Both the position numbers and the translations under genes were made by a program. Shown piece by piece: positions 7,536 to 13,171 of a stretch of DNA of 13,171 nt. The notes beneath the pieces are model-generated. The model saw nothing but the letters and a program-made list of their open reading frames with translations, was not told the DNA's origin and ran no database searches. Positions within the stretch are counted from its first letter, which is position 1; each line of letters opens with the position of its first letter. The stretch is from Defluviitaleaceae bacterium (GTDB lineage: Bacteria; Bacillota; Clostridia; Lachnospirales; UBA5962), in NCBI GenBank assembly GCA_009787435.1, contig WRFW01000203.1, positions 1-13,171 on the forward strand. The letters are read 5' to 3'.

Positions 7536-8156
7536 ATGAAACTGCAAGTTTTTCAAGAGCTTCTACTTAAATACAATGAAAATATAAATTTAACTGCTAT
7601 AACTGACCCAGAAGAAATAAGAGTTAAACACTTTTTAGACAGCATAACACCAGCTAAGCATTTTAAATTTGAAGGCCACTGCATAGATATTGGAACAGGG
7701 GCAGGCTTTCCAGGAATACCACTAGCTATAGAACTTCCAAATGTTCATTTCACTTTATTAGATTCAACTGCTAAAAAAATAAATTTTTTAAATTTAGCAA
7801 TTGGTGAACTAGGTTTAGACAATGTTTCAACAATTATAGGCCGTGCAGAAGAAATTGCCCACACTAGTTATAGACAAGTTTTCAACATTTCCACATCAAG
7901 AGCTGTTGCTCACTTAAAAATTACAGCTGAATATTCATTACCATTCCTTAAAATAGGCGGGCATATGCTAGCATACAAAGCAAGAGATGTTTATAGAGAG
8001 ATAGAAGAAGCAAAAGAAATTGTGGAAAAGCTCGGTGGTAAAATTGTAGAAACTATTGAATATAATGTGGATAACTATGAACGCTCGCTAGTAATAATAG
8101 AAAAAATTAAAGATACACCAGAAAAATACCCACGAAAATATAACCAAATAAAATAA
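7536..8156 (+). CDS. rsmG: 16S rRNA (guanine-527-N7)-methyltransferase RsmG
   Basis: S-adenosylmethionine-dependent enzyme that methylates G527 of 16S rRNA (E. coli numbering). The conserved segment NENINLTAITDPEEIRVKHFLDS comes near the start. The SAM motif CIDIGTGAGFPGIPLA is at about residues 49-64, then LLDSTAKKINFL and FNISTSRAVAHL. The 206 residues are somewhat short for a Firmicute. The helix of about 20-30 residues that usually precedes the NLT segment is missing, and no upstream start exists because the topA TAA immediately precedes the ATG in the same frame. Translation probably depends on termination of topA, with a weak GAGG inside the topA end. A perfect DnaA box lies in its 3' end (8066-8074). 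RsmG is commonly near the origin in bacteria. Confidence 0.93.
   Translation: MKLQVFQELLLKYNENINLTAITDPEEIRVKHFLDSITPAKHFKFEGHCIDIGTGAGFPGIPLAIELPNVHFTLLDSTAKKINFLNLAIGELGLDNVSTIIGRAEEIAHTSYRQVFNISTSRAVAHLKITAEYSLPFLKIGGHMLAYKARDVYREIEEAKEIVEKLGGKIVETIEYNVDNYERSLVIIEKIKDTPEKYPRKYNQIK
8066..8074 (-). promoter_or_regulatory. DnaA box inside rsmG
   Basis: TGTGGATAA on the plus strand is an exact minus-strand match to the consensus DnaA box TTATCCACA. It lies 85 bp before the main box cluster. A one-mismatch version (TGTGGAAAA) is at 8021-8029. Confidence 0.6.
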
Positions 8157-8205
8157 AGTTATCCACAACTGTTTAAACAATGTGGATAACTAAGGTGGAT
8201 AACTT
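8157..8205. other. Putative oriC sub-region 1: DnaA-box cluster upstream of dnaA
   Basis: The whole rsmG-dnaA gap consists of DnaA-binding sequence. A perfect box TTATCCACA lies on the plus strand at 8159-8167, a perfect minus-strand box (TGTGGATAA) at 8181-8189, and a one-mismatch minus-strand box (GGTGGATAA) at 8194-8202. The first two form 11-bp inverted repeats (8157-8167 and 8181-8191) around a GTTTAAAC palindrome (8171-8178). The second and third are direct repeats with about a 14-bp period. Such clusters before dnaA act in origin function and dnaA autoregulation in Firmicutes. The third box overlaps the dnaA ribosome site AAGGTGG (8192-8198). Confidence 0.85.
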
Positions 8206-9513
8206 ATGATAAACAAAATGGAACTTTTGTGGAATGAGACGCTCCTTGCCTTAAACGGGCAATTTACAGAGGTTACATACGAAACTATAATTAAAATTTT
8301 AAAACCAGTCCATATGGACAATGAAGCAATTTACCTTACTGCACCAAATGTATTCATAAAAAATTCTGTGGAAAAAAGATATTACAACACAGTCTTAAAT
8401 ACTTTTAAAAGTTTGGCAGGTGAAAATTATAATGTTATAATTATATTACCTGAAGATGAAGCAAAAAGGGAAAATAAAACAAAATCAAATTTAGTTAGTA
8501 AATATACTTTTGAAACTTTTGTTAAAGCTAGGAGCAATGATTTTGCATATGCAACTAGTATAGCTGTTGCTAATGAACCTGGAACTGAATATAATCCTTT
8601 ATTTTTATATGGAGGCGTTGGTCTTGGAAAAACACATTTAATGCACGCTATAGGCAATTTTATAAAAGAACAAAACCCAGAAATGAAAGTTTTATATGTT
8701 TCAACAGAAACTTTTACAAATGAGCTTATAACGAGCATTCAACAAATGAAAAACCAAGAATTTAGAAATAAATACCGTGATACAGACGTGCTATTAATAG
8801 ATGATATTCAATTTTTACAAGGAAAAGATAGCACACAAGAGGAATTTTTCCACACTTTTAATGTGCTTAAAGATTCAAATAAACAAATAGTAATCTCAAG
8901 TGATAAACCCCCAAAAGACCTTAAAACATTGGAAGAAAGACTCACTTCAAGATTTGCACAAGGTATGATTGCCGATTTAAAGCTGCCAGATTTTGAAACT
9001 AGAATGGCTATTTTAGAAAAGAAAGCTATTTTAGAAAGTATACACGTTCCTAAAGAAGTTCAAATGTTTATTGCGGATAATTTTTACTCAAATATAAGAG
9101 AGTTAGAGGGGGCTTTAATAAAAATAATAGCTATATCTAAAATGGACGGAAAAATAGATATAACTTTAGAAATGGCGAAAAAAGCACTTGAACACTTATC
9201 AACAAAAAGAAAAAAGGTTGTGGATATACCGTTAATTCAAAGAATAGTTGCAAACTATTTTAACATAACAACAGATGATTTAACTGGTAAGAAGCGTTCA
9301 AAAAACATAGCTTACCCAAGGCAAATTGCTATGTATCTTGCTAGAAAATTAATAGATATGCCATTAACGAGCATAGGGGAAGCCTTTGGTGGAAGAGACC
9401 ATTCAACAGTTATCCACAGCTGCGAAAAAATCGTTGATTCCGTGGAAAATAATTCAGAGATAAAAGCAATCGTTTTAGAGATAGAAAAGTTAATAACAAA
9501 TGGTGAAGATTAA
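8206..9513 (+). CDS. dnaA: Chromosomal replication initiator protein DnaA
   Basis: AAA+ ATPase that binds DnaA boxes, melts the origin and recruits the helicase. It has 435 residues. Domain I (about 1-85) is followed by a short, charged linker (PEDEAKRENKTKSN) in place of a long domain II. The AAA+ core starts at YTFETFVKARSNDFA, with Walker A GGVGLGKTH (about 136-144) and Walker B LLIDDIQFLQ (Asp 199/200). RLTSRFAQGM carries the box VII arginine region. Domain IV has KKRSKNIAYPRQIAMYLARKL and the DNA-binding signature GGRDHSTVIHS (395-405). ATG 8206 is preceded by AAGGTGG at a 7-base spacing; ATG 8218 has no ribosome site. The flanking origin sequences and dnaN/recF/gyrB downstream confirm identity. 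Confidence 0.98.
   Translation: MINKMELLWNETLLALNGQFTEVTYETIIKILKPVHMDNEAIYLTAPNVFIKNSVEKRYYNTVLNTFKSLAGENYNVIIILPEDEAKRENKTKSNLVSKYTFETFVKARSNDFAYATSIAVANEPGTEYNPLFLYGGVGLGKTHLMHAIGNFIKEQNPEMKVLYVSTETFTNELITSIQQMKNQEFRNKYRDTDVLLIDDIQFLQGKDSTQEEFFHTFNVLKDSNKQIVISSDKPPKDLKTLEERLTSRFAQGMIADLKLPDFETRMAILEKKAILESIHVPKEVQMFIADNFYSNIRELEGALIKIIAISKMDGKIDITLEMAKKALEHLSTKRKKVVDIPLIQRIVANYFNITTDDLTGKKRSKNIAYPRQIAMYLARKLIDMPLTSIGEAFGGRDHSTVIHSCEKIVDSVENNSEIKAIVLEIEKLITNGED
9410..9418 (+). promoter_or_regulatory. DnaA box within the dnaA signature-motif codons
   Basis: A perfect TTATCCACA falls in the codons for T-V-I-H-S of DnaA domain IV. It is about 150 bp upstream of the (CTA)4 tract at 9566-9577, so it could serve the dnaA-dnaN origin region, where no perfect box is seen. 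One-mismatch boxes occur elsewhere in dnaA at 8367-8375, 8846-8854 and 9219-9227. Confidence 0.55.
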
Positions 9514-9565
9514 CCAAGCCTTATTTTATAAAGATTTTAACCACTAATCAACAAATTAACACACC

Positions 9566-9577
9566 CTACTACTACTA
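9566..9577 (+). promoter_or_regulatory. DnaA-trio-like tract (CTA)4
   Basis: Four perfect CTA triplets are followed directly by an A/T-only stretch. In Bacillus subtilis, DnaA-trios (repeated 3'-GAT-5' on one strand, CTA on the other) lie between the last DnaA box and the melted region and guide DnaA onto single-stranded DNA. Position, orientation relative to dnaA and the flanking AT-rich DNA all agree. A good consensus box immediately upstream is missing; only the weak ATTAACACA (9555-9563) is there. Confidence 0.6.
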
Positions 9578-9677
9578 AATAAAATAAATTAATTAATACT
9601 GACTTTGGTTTATTTAAAAATTGGGGCAATTAAAAAACTATAAAAAGTAGATTGCCATTTGGAATATAACATGGAAG

Positions 9678-9696
9678 TTAAAAATATCCAAAAAAT
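9678..9696 (+). repeat. 19-bp direct repeat, copy 1
   Basis: TTAAAAATATCCAAAAAAT is identical to 9711-9729. The copies start 33 bp apart, about three helical turns, and are separated by 14 bp. It lies between the putative unwinding region and dnaN. Confidence 0.8.
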
Positions 9697-9710
9697 AAAG
9701 AGATAACAAA

Positions 9711-9729
9711 TTAAAAATATCCAAAAAAT
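9711..9729 (+). repeat. 19-bp direct repeat, copy 2
   Basis: Exact second copy of TTAAAAATATCCAAAAAAT, ending just upstream of the hairpin and ribosome site of dnaN. It may be a protein-binding pair or a local duplication. Confidence 0.8.
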
Positions 9730-9735
9730 TATGCC

Positions 9736-9754
9736 CCACCAAAGGTGGAGGAGG
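9736..9754 (+). promoter_or_regulatory. dnaN: dnaN ribosome site with adjacent short hairpin
   Basis: CCACC (9736-9740), an AAA loop and GGTGG (9744-9748) form a 5-bp GC-rich hairpin directly followed by a perfect AGGAGG (9749-9754), six bases from ATG 9761. This ribosome site decides the dnaN start in favour of 9761 over the in-frame ATG at 9731, which would add ten residues (MPHQRWRRLY) unlike any clamp N-terminus. Confidence 0.75.
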
Positions 9755-9760
9755 TTATAT

Positions 9761-10855
9761 ATGAATATCGTATGTTCAAAAGAGAAATTAATATACAATA
9801 TAAATTTAGTTTCGCAAACAGCTAGTAATAGAACTACAATGCCGATACTAGAATGTATTTTAATAACTGCAAATGAAAATTTAAAACTAACAGCAAACAA
9901 CATGGAAACTGCTATAGAAACAGTTCCAATAGAAGCTGGCATTTTAGAAAAAGGTGAAATAGCTATAAATGCTAAATTTTTTGCAGATGTAATTAGAAAG
10001 TTGCCTGAAGAAGAAGTTATAATAAAAGTAGATGAAAAAGGAAGCGTTTTAATAAAAAGCGGCAAAGTGGAATTTAAAATAATGGGTCAAAAATCTGAAG
10101 ATTTTCCTAGACTTCCAGATTTAGAGCTTCTTTCTGGCGAAGTAATAGAGGGTGAGCTTTTTAGAAAAATGATAAAGCAAACAATTTTCTCAATATCAAC
10201 TTCTGAAGATAAGCCAACATTCACTGGTGAGCTTTTAGAAATAAAAAATGGAAAAATTATTTTAGTAGCTGTGGATAATTTTAGAGTTAGTTTGCGTTCT
10301 GAAGATTTAGCAGCGGAGATTAATCATGAAGCTATTATTCCTGGTAAAACAATGAAAGAACTTTCAAGAATAATACCAGCAAATAGTGATATAAGCATTT
10401 ATTTTACTGAAAAATACGTATTAATAGAAACAAATGAATTTGTAATCACTTCAAGGCTTTTAGAGGGTGATTTTTTGAAATACAATCAAGTATTTGAGGG
10501 TGAAAGAAAAACGCTTTTTACTATAAATAGAAACGAAATATTAGAAGCGTTAGACAGAGCAGGAATAATAGCTTCAGACGGTAAAACTGTGCCATCAAAA
10601 TTAAAAATAGAAAAAGAAAAATTAATAATAACTTCAAATTCCGATATGGGAAATTTGTATGATGAAGTTGAAATTGCATTAGTCGGTGATGAATTAGAAA
10701 TAAGCTTCAACCCTAAATTTTTAATTGAAGCTATAAAGGCGATAGAATCCGATAATATAAGTATGCAATTTGGAACTTCATTAAGCCCTTGTGTTATAAT
10801 GGCTGAAAATTCTGAAAATTATAAATATTTAGTATTGCCACTTCGTATGGATTAA
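9761..10855 (+). CDS. dnaN: DNA polymerase III beta subunit (sliding clamp)
   Basis: Ring-forming processivity clamp that tethers the replicative polymerase to DNA. From the chosen ATG the protein is 364 residues, the normal size. It starts MNIVCSKEKLIYNINLVSQTASNRTTMPILECILI, matching the typical clamp N-terminus (conserved TMPIL). Three repeated clamp domains of about 120 residues follow, and the protein ends YLVLPLRMD, the usual C-terminal hydrophobic strand of the family. SGEVIEGELFRKMIKQTIFSIS and FTGELLEI are also typical. TAA (10853-10855) shares one base with the recF ATG (TAATG). A perfect minus-strand DnaA box lies at 10270-10278 in codons for AVDNF. Confidence 0.97.
   Translation: MNIVCSKEKLIYNINLVSQTASNRTTMPILECILITANENLKLTANNMETAIETVPIEAGILEKGEIAINAKFFADVIRKLPEEEVIIKVDEKGSVLIKSGKVEFKIMGQKSEDFPRLPDLELLSGEVIEGELFRKMIKQTIFSISTSEDKPTFTGELLEIKNGKIILVAVDNFRVSLRSEDLAAEINHEAIIPGKTMKELSRIIPANSDISIYFTEKYVLIETNEFVITSRLLEGDFLKYNQVFEGERKTLFTINRNEILEALDRAGIIASDGKTVPSKLKIEKEKLIITSNSDMGNLYDEVEIALVGDELEISFNPKFLIEAIKAIESDNISMQFGTSLSPCVIMAENSENYKYLVLPLRMD
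10270..10278 (-). promoter_or_regulatory. DnaA box inside dnaN
   Basis: TGTGGATAA is an exact minus-strand DnaA box within dnaN codons. It is one of several perfect boxes clustered around the putative origin; its function is unknown and it may be coding coincidence. Confidence 0.4.
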
Positions 10856-11925
10856 TGTTTATAGAAAAGCTTGAATTTAAAAATTTAAGAAACTTGGAAG
10901 ATGGTGAGCTTCTTTTAAATGAAAATATAAATATTCTTTATGGTGATAACGCACAAGGAAAAACTAATTTACTCGAAGCTATATATTTTGCTGCAATTGG
11001 GCGAAGCCACAGAACTAATAATTATAAAGAGCTTATAAAGTTTGGTGAAACAGAAACTCTAATAAGCCTCGTTACTTTTAATGCAGATACTAGAATAAAA
11101 ATTCATTTAACGAAAAATCTTAAAGAAATTTATGTTGATAGTTTCAAAATTAAAAAATTAGGCGAGCTTTTTGGAAACTTATTAGTAGTTATTTTTTCCC
11201 CAGAAGATTTAGACTTAGTAAAGCACGGGCCAAATTTAAGAAGAAAATTTATAGACCTTACACTTTGCCAACTTAGCAAAGTGTATTATTATGATTTGGG
11301 ATTATACTATAAAACTCTAAACCAAAGAAACAATCTTCTTAAAAAAAAAGATAAAGATATAAGCACAATCTTTCTTTGGGACGAACAACTAGCAACCTAT
11401 GGTGAAAAAATAATGAACTATCGCCAAAATTATATAAAAGAAATAAATGAATTTGCTAGCATTATTCATAGTGATATAACAAATGGCAAGGAAACTTTAG
11501 AAATTTTATACAAACCAAATGTAAATATTAATTTGCAAGGTGGATTAAAAGAAAAATTAGAAAAAAACTTAGAAAGAGATATTTTATTAAAAACAACTAC
11601 TTCAGGCATTCATAGAGATGATATTTTAGTAACTATAAATGGATTAGAAGCTAAAACTTACGGCTCGCAAGGTCAGCAGAGAACAGCTTCCTTAGCTATG
11701 AAACTTTCTACAGTTTTACACATACACAAAGAAAAAGAACTTTACCCTATCGTTCTTTTGGATGATGTATTTTCTGAGCTTGATAAAAATAGGCAAGAAT
11801 TTTTATTAAAAAGTTTAAAAGGTCAAGTTATTATTACTTGCACTGGTGTTGAAGATTTTTTAAAAGATTTAAATTATGATATGAAAAAGATTAAAGAAGG
11901 AAAAATATATGAACAACGAAGTTAA
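10855..11925 (+). CDS. recF: DNA replication and repair protein RecF
   Basis: SMC-like ABC-type ATPase that helps load RecA at single-stranded gaps with RecO and RecR. It has 356 residues, near the usual 360-375. Features in order: the N-terminal strand IEKLEFKNLRNLEDGELLLN, Walker A GDNAQGKT (30-37) followed by NLLEAIYF, the segment VVIFSPEDLDLVKHGPNLRRKFIDL, the ABC signature YGSQGQQRTASLAMKLS (about 269-285) and Walker B PIVLLDDVFSELD (Asp 303/304). Its ATG overlaps the dnaN stop by one base, so translation is probably coupled; there is no room for the small S4-domain gene often found here. The 3' end overlaps gyrB by 17 bp. Confidence 0.96.
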   Translation: MFIEKLEFKNLRNLEDGELLLNENINILYGDNAQGKTNLLEAIYFAAIGRSHRTNNYKELIKFGETETLISLVTFNADTRIKIHLTKNLKEIYVDSFKIKKLGELFGNLLVVIFSPEDLDLVKHGPNLRRKFIDLTLCQLSKVYYYDLGLYYKTLNQRNNLLKKKDKDISTIFLWDEQLATYGEKIMNYRQNYIKEINEFASIIHSDITNGKETLEILYKPNVNINLQGGLKEKLEKNLERDILLKTTTSGIHRDDILVTINGLEAKTYGSQGQQRTASLAMKLSTVLHIHKEKELYPIVLLDDVFSELDKNRQEFLLKSLKGQVIITCTGVEDFLKDLNYDMKKIKEGKIYEQRS

Positions 11926-13171
11926 TAATGCTAATTACGATGAAAGCAATATTCAAATATTAGAGGGGTTAGAAGCTGTTAGAAAAAGACCAGGTATGTA
12001 TATAGGGTCTACAAGCTCTCGAGGGCTTCACCACCTAGTATATGAAATTGTAGACAACGCAGTAGACGAAGCTTTAGCGGGCTTTTGCCGTGAAATAACC
12101 GTAACTATTCACGAGGGAAATACAATTTCCGTGTTAGATGATGGGCGTGGTATACCTATAGGTGTTCATGCAGATAGAGGAATTCCAGCAGTTGAAGTTG
12201 TTTTCACTATACTTCACGCTGGTGGTAAATTTGGCGGCGGCGGTTATAAAGTTTCTGGTGGGCTTCATGGTGTTGGTGCTTCTGTAGTTAATGCACTTAG
12301 TGAGTGGACTATCGTGCAAATTCATAAAGAAAATAAAATTCATGAAATTAAATTTGAACGAGGAGATAAAGTTCAAAATTTAACAATAGTAGGCGATACA
12401 AACAAAACAGGTACTTTCGTTCATTTTAAGCCAGATGCTGAAATTTTTGAAGAAACTATTTATGATTTTGAAATATTAAGGGCTAGGCTTCAAGAGACAG
12501 CTTTTTTAACTAAAGGTTTAAAAATAAATTTAATTGATAGCAGGCTTCTTTCGGTAGAAAAAAATGAAGAGGGTCAACAAATTTCAAAAGAGCAAAAAGC
12601 AAAAATGCTAACTTTTCATTATGAGGGTGGAATTAAAGAATTTGTTTCTCATATAAATAAAAATAAAACTCCTATTTTTGAAGAAGTTCTTTATGTTGAA
12701 AAAGAAACCGAAAGAGCAACAGTTGAAGTTGCCATGCAATATAATGATGGTTATGTTGAAAACACATATTCATATGTTAATAATATTAACACCGTTGAGG
12801 GGGGAACGCACCTTTCAGGTTTTAGAACTGCTTTAACTAAGAGCATAAATGATTATGCTAGAAAATACAACTTAGTTAAAGAAAATGAAAAAAATCTCTC
12901 AGGTGATGATGTTAGAGAGGGTCTAACTTCAATAATTTCAATAAAACTTGAAGAGCCTCAGTTTGAAGGGCAGACTAAAGGAAAGCTTGGCACTTCTGAA
13001 GCTAAGCAAATTGTTGATTCTGCTGTTTCTGAATTTTTAGAATACTATTTAGAAGAAAATCCTAATATATCAAAAATTATCGTTGAAAAAGCTTTAACCG
13101 CAAGTAGAGCTAGGGAAGCCGCTAAAAAAGCTAGGGAGCTTGTCCGCCGTAAAAATGTTTTAGATATTGCA
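11909..13171 (+). CDS. gyrB: DNA gyrase subunit B, N-terminal 421 residues (3' end outside window)
   Basis: ATPase subunit of gyrase, which introduces negative supercoils. The frame is open from ATG 11909 to the window end, with no stop in 421 codons of about 640 expected. The GHKL ATPase domain is complete: ILEGLEAVRKRPGMYIGS, YEIVDNAVDEALAG with the ATP-site Glu/Asn, VLDDGRGIP, and the glycine-rich lid GGKFGGGGYKVSGGLHGVGASVVNALS. The transducer domain follows, with NTVEGGTHLSGFRTALT and the ATP-contacting QTKGKLGTSEAK. The Toprim domain and tail are off the end. GAAGG at 11896-11900 sits eight bases before the ATG, inside recF (17-bp overlap). The ATG at 11928 is out of frame. gyrA is the likely next gene, an inference from common order. 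Confidence 0.97.
   Translation, partial: MNNEVNNANYDESNIQILEGLEAVRKRPGMYIGSTSSRGLHHLVYEIVDNAVDEALAGFCREITVTIHEGNTISVLDDGRGIPIGVHADRGIPAVEVVFTILHAGGKFGGGGYKVSGGLHGVGASVVNALSEWTIVQIHKENKIHEIKFERGDKVQNLTIVGDTNKTGTFVHFKPDAEIFEETIYDFEILRARLQETAFLTKGLKINLIDSRLLSVEKNEEGQQISKEQKAKMLTFHYEGGIKEFVSHINKNKTPIFEEVLYVEKETERATVEVAMQYNDGYVENTYSYVNNINTVEGGTHLSGFRTALTKSINDYARKYNLVKENEKNLSGDDVREGLTSIISIKLEEPQFEGQTKGKLGTSEAKQIVDSAVSEFLEYYLEENPNISKIIVEKALTASRAREAAKKARELVRRKNVLDIA

Larger units (their letters stand above)
9514..9760. other. Putative oriC sub-region 2: AT-rich dnaA-dnaN gap with unwinding-type elements
   Basis: This 247-bp gap has no credible gene. From left to right it holds a weak DnaA-box-like TTAACCACT (9537-9545, two mismatches), then a CACCC run, the (CTA)4 tract at 9566-9577, and an A/T-only stretch at 9576-9598. 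These are followed by an imperfect inverted repeat GGCAAT/ATTGCC (9625-9630, 9651-9656), two copies of a 19-bp direct repeat, a small CCACC/GGTGG hairpin and the dnaN ribosome site. The order box, short GC patch, CTA repeats, AT-rich tract resembles the Bacillus-type basal unwinding system. No strong promoter or terminator was recognised. Confidence 0.65.

Noticed and set aside
9731..9760. Earlier in-frame dnaN start adding ten residues
   Set aside because: The perfect AGGAGG is placed for ATG 9761, and the added residues come from the hairpin/ribosome-site DNA.
9610..10065. 151-codon minus-strand open frame over the origin gap and the start of dnaN
   Set aside because: It is mostly the shadow of dnaN with low-complexity Phe/Ile/Ser content; no family resemblance and no good ribosome site.
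1..13171. CRISPR array, tRNA/rRNA, insertion sequence, toxin-antitoxin or defence genes
   Set aside because: No repeat-spacer pattern, RNA gene signature, transposase or defence motif was seen; nearly all DNA is assigned to core genes.

Overview
The window is about 13.2 kb of low-GC bacterial chromosome (roughly one third G+C by eye). It is densely coding, with strong purine-rich Shine-Dalgarno sites, mostly TAA stops and standard code use (a TGA stop ends the GntR gene, Trp is TGG). It looks like a Firmicute, most likely a clostridial lineage, but no single gene fixes the genus. Every gene is a recognisable housekeeping or regulatory family member, and there is no mobile element, CRISPR array, tRNA or rRNA.

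Left part (1-3302): a tightly packed plus-strand run of pgi (3' end only), ispE, a FadR-type GntR regulator and alr. Each junction overlaps (11, 11 and 4 bp), so these are probably co-transcribed and translationally coupled. They link central sugar metabolism, isoprenoid precursor synthesis and D-alanine supply, all feeding the cell wall. A lone minus-strand gene (3315-4265) encodes a CaCA-type sodium/calcium antiporter. It has a convincing promoter with a 24-bp AT-rich palindrome over its likely transcription start.

Middle part (4362-8156): dprA, topA and rsmG on the plus strand, covering DNA uptake/recombination, supercoil relaxation and 16S rRNA methylation. topA and rsmG are separated only by one in-frame TAA.

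Right part (8157-13171): the replication-origin block dnaA, dnaN, recF, gyrB (gyrB runs off the end). Two non-coding stretches look like a bipartite oriC. A DnaA-box cluster lies in the 49 bp before dnaA. A 247-bp AT-rich region between dnaA and dnaN carries a (CTA)4 DnaA-trio-like tract and a 19-bp direct repeat. Extra perfect DnaA boxes sit inside rsmG, dnaA and dnaN.

The most unusual feature is orientation. If the origin is here, pgi through rsmG (except the antiporter) are transcribed toward it, head-on to the leftward fork. Hand-counted third-codon-position composition agrees with a strand switch in this area. The rpmH-rnpA-yidC-mnmEG cluster common to the left of dnaA is absent, and so is the small S4-domain gene often found between dnaN and recF. 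I found no clearly new multi-gene system; the points of interest are in origin architecture and gene junctions.
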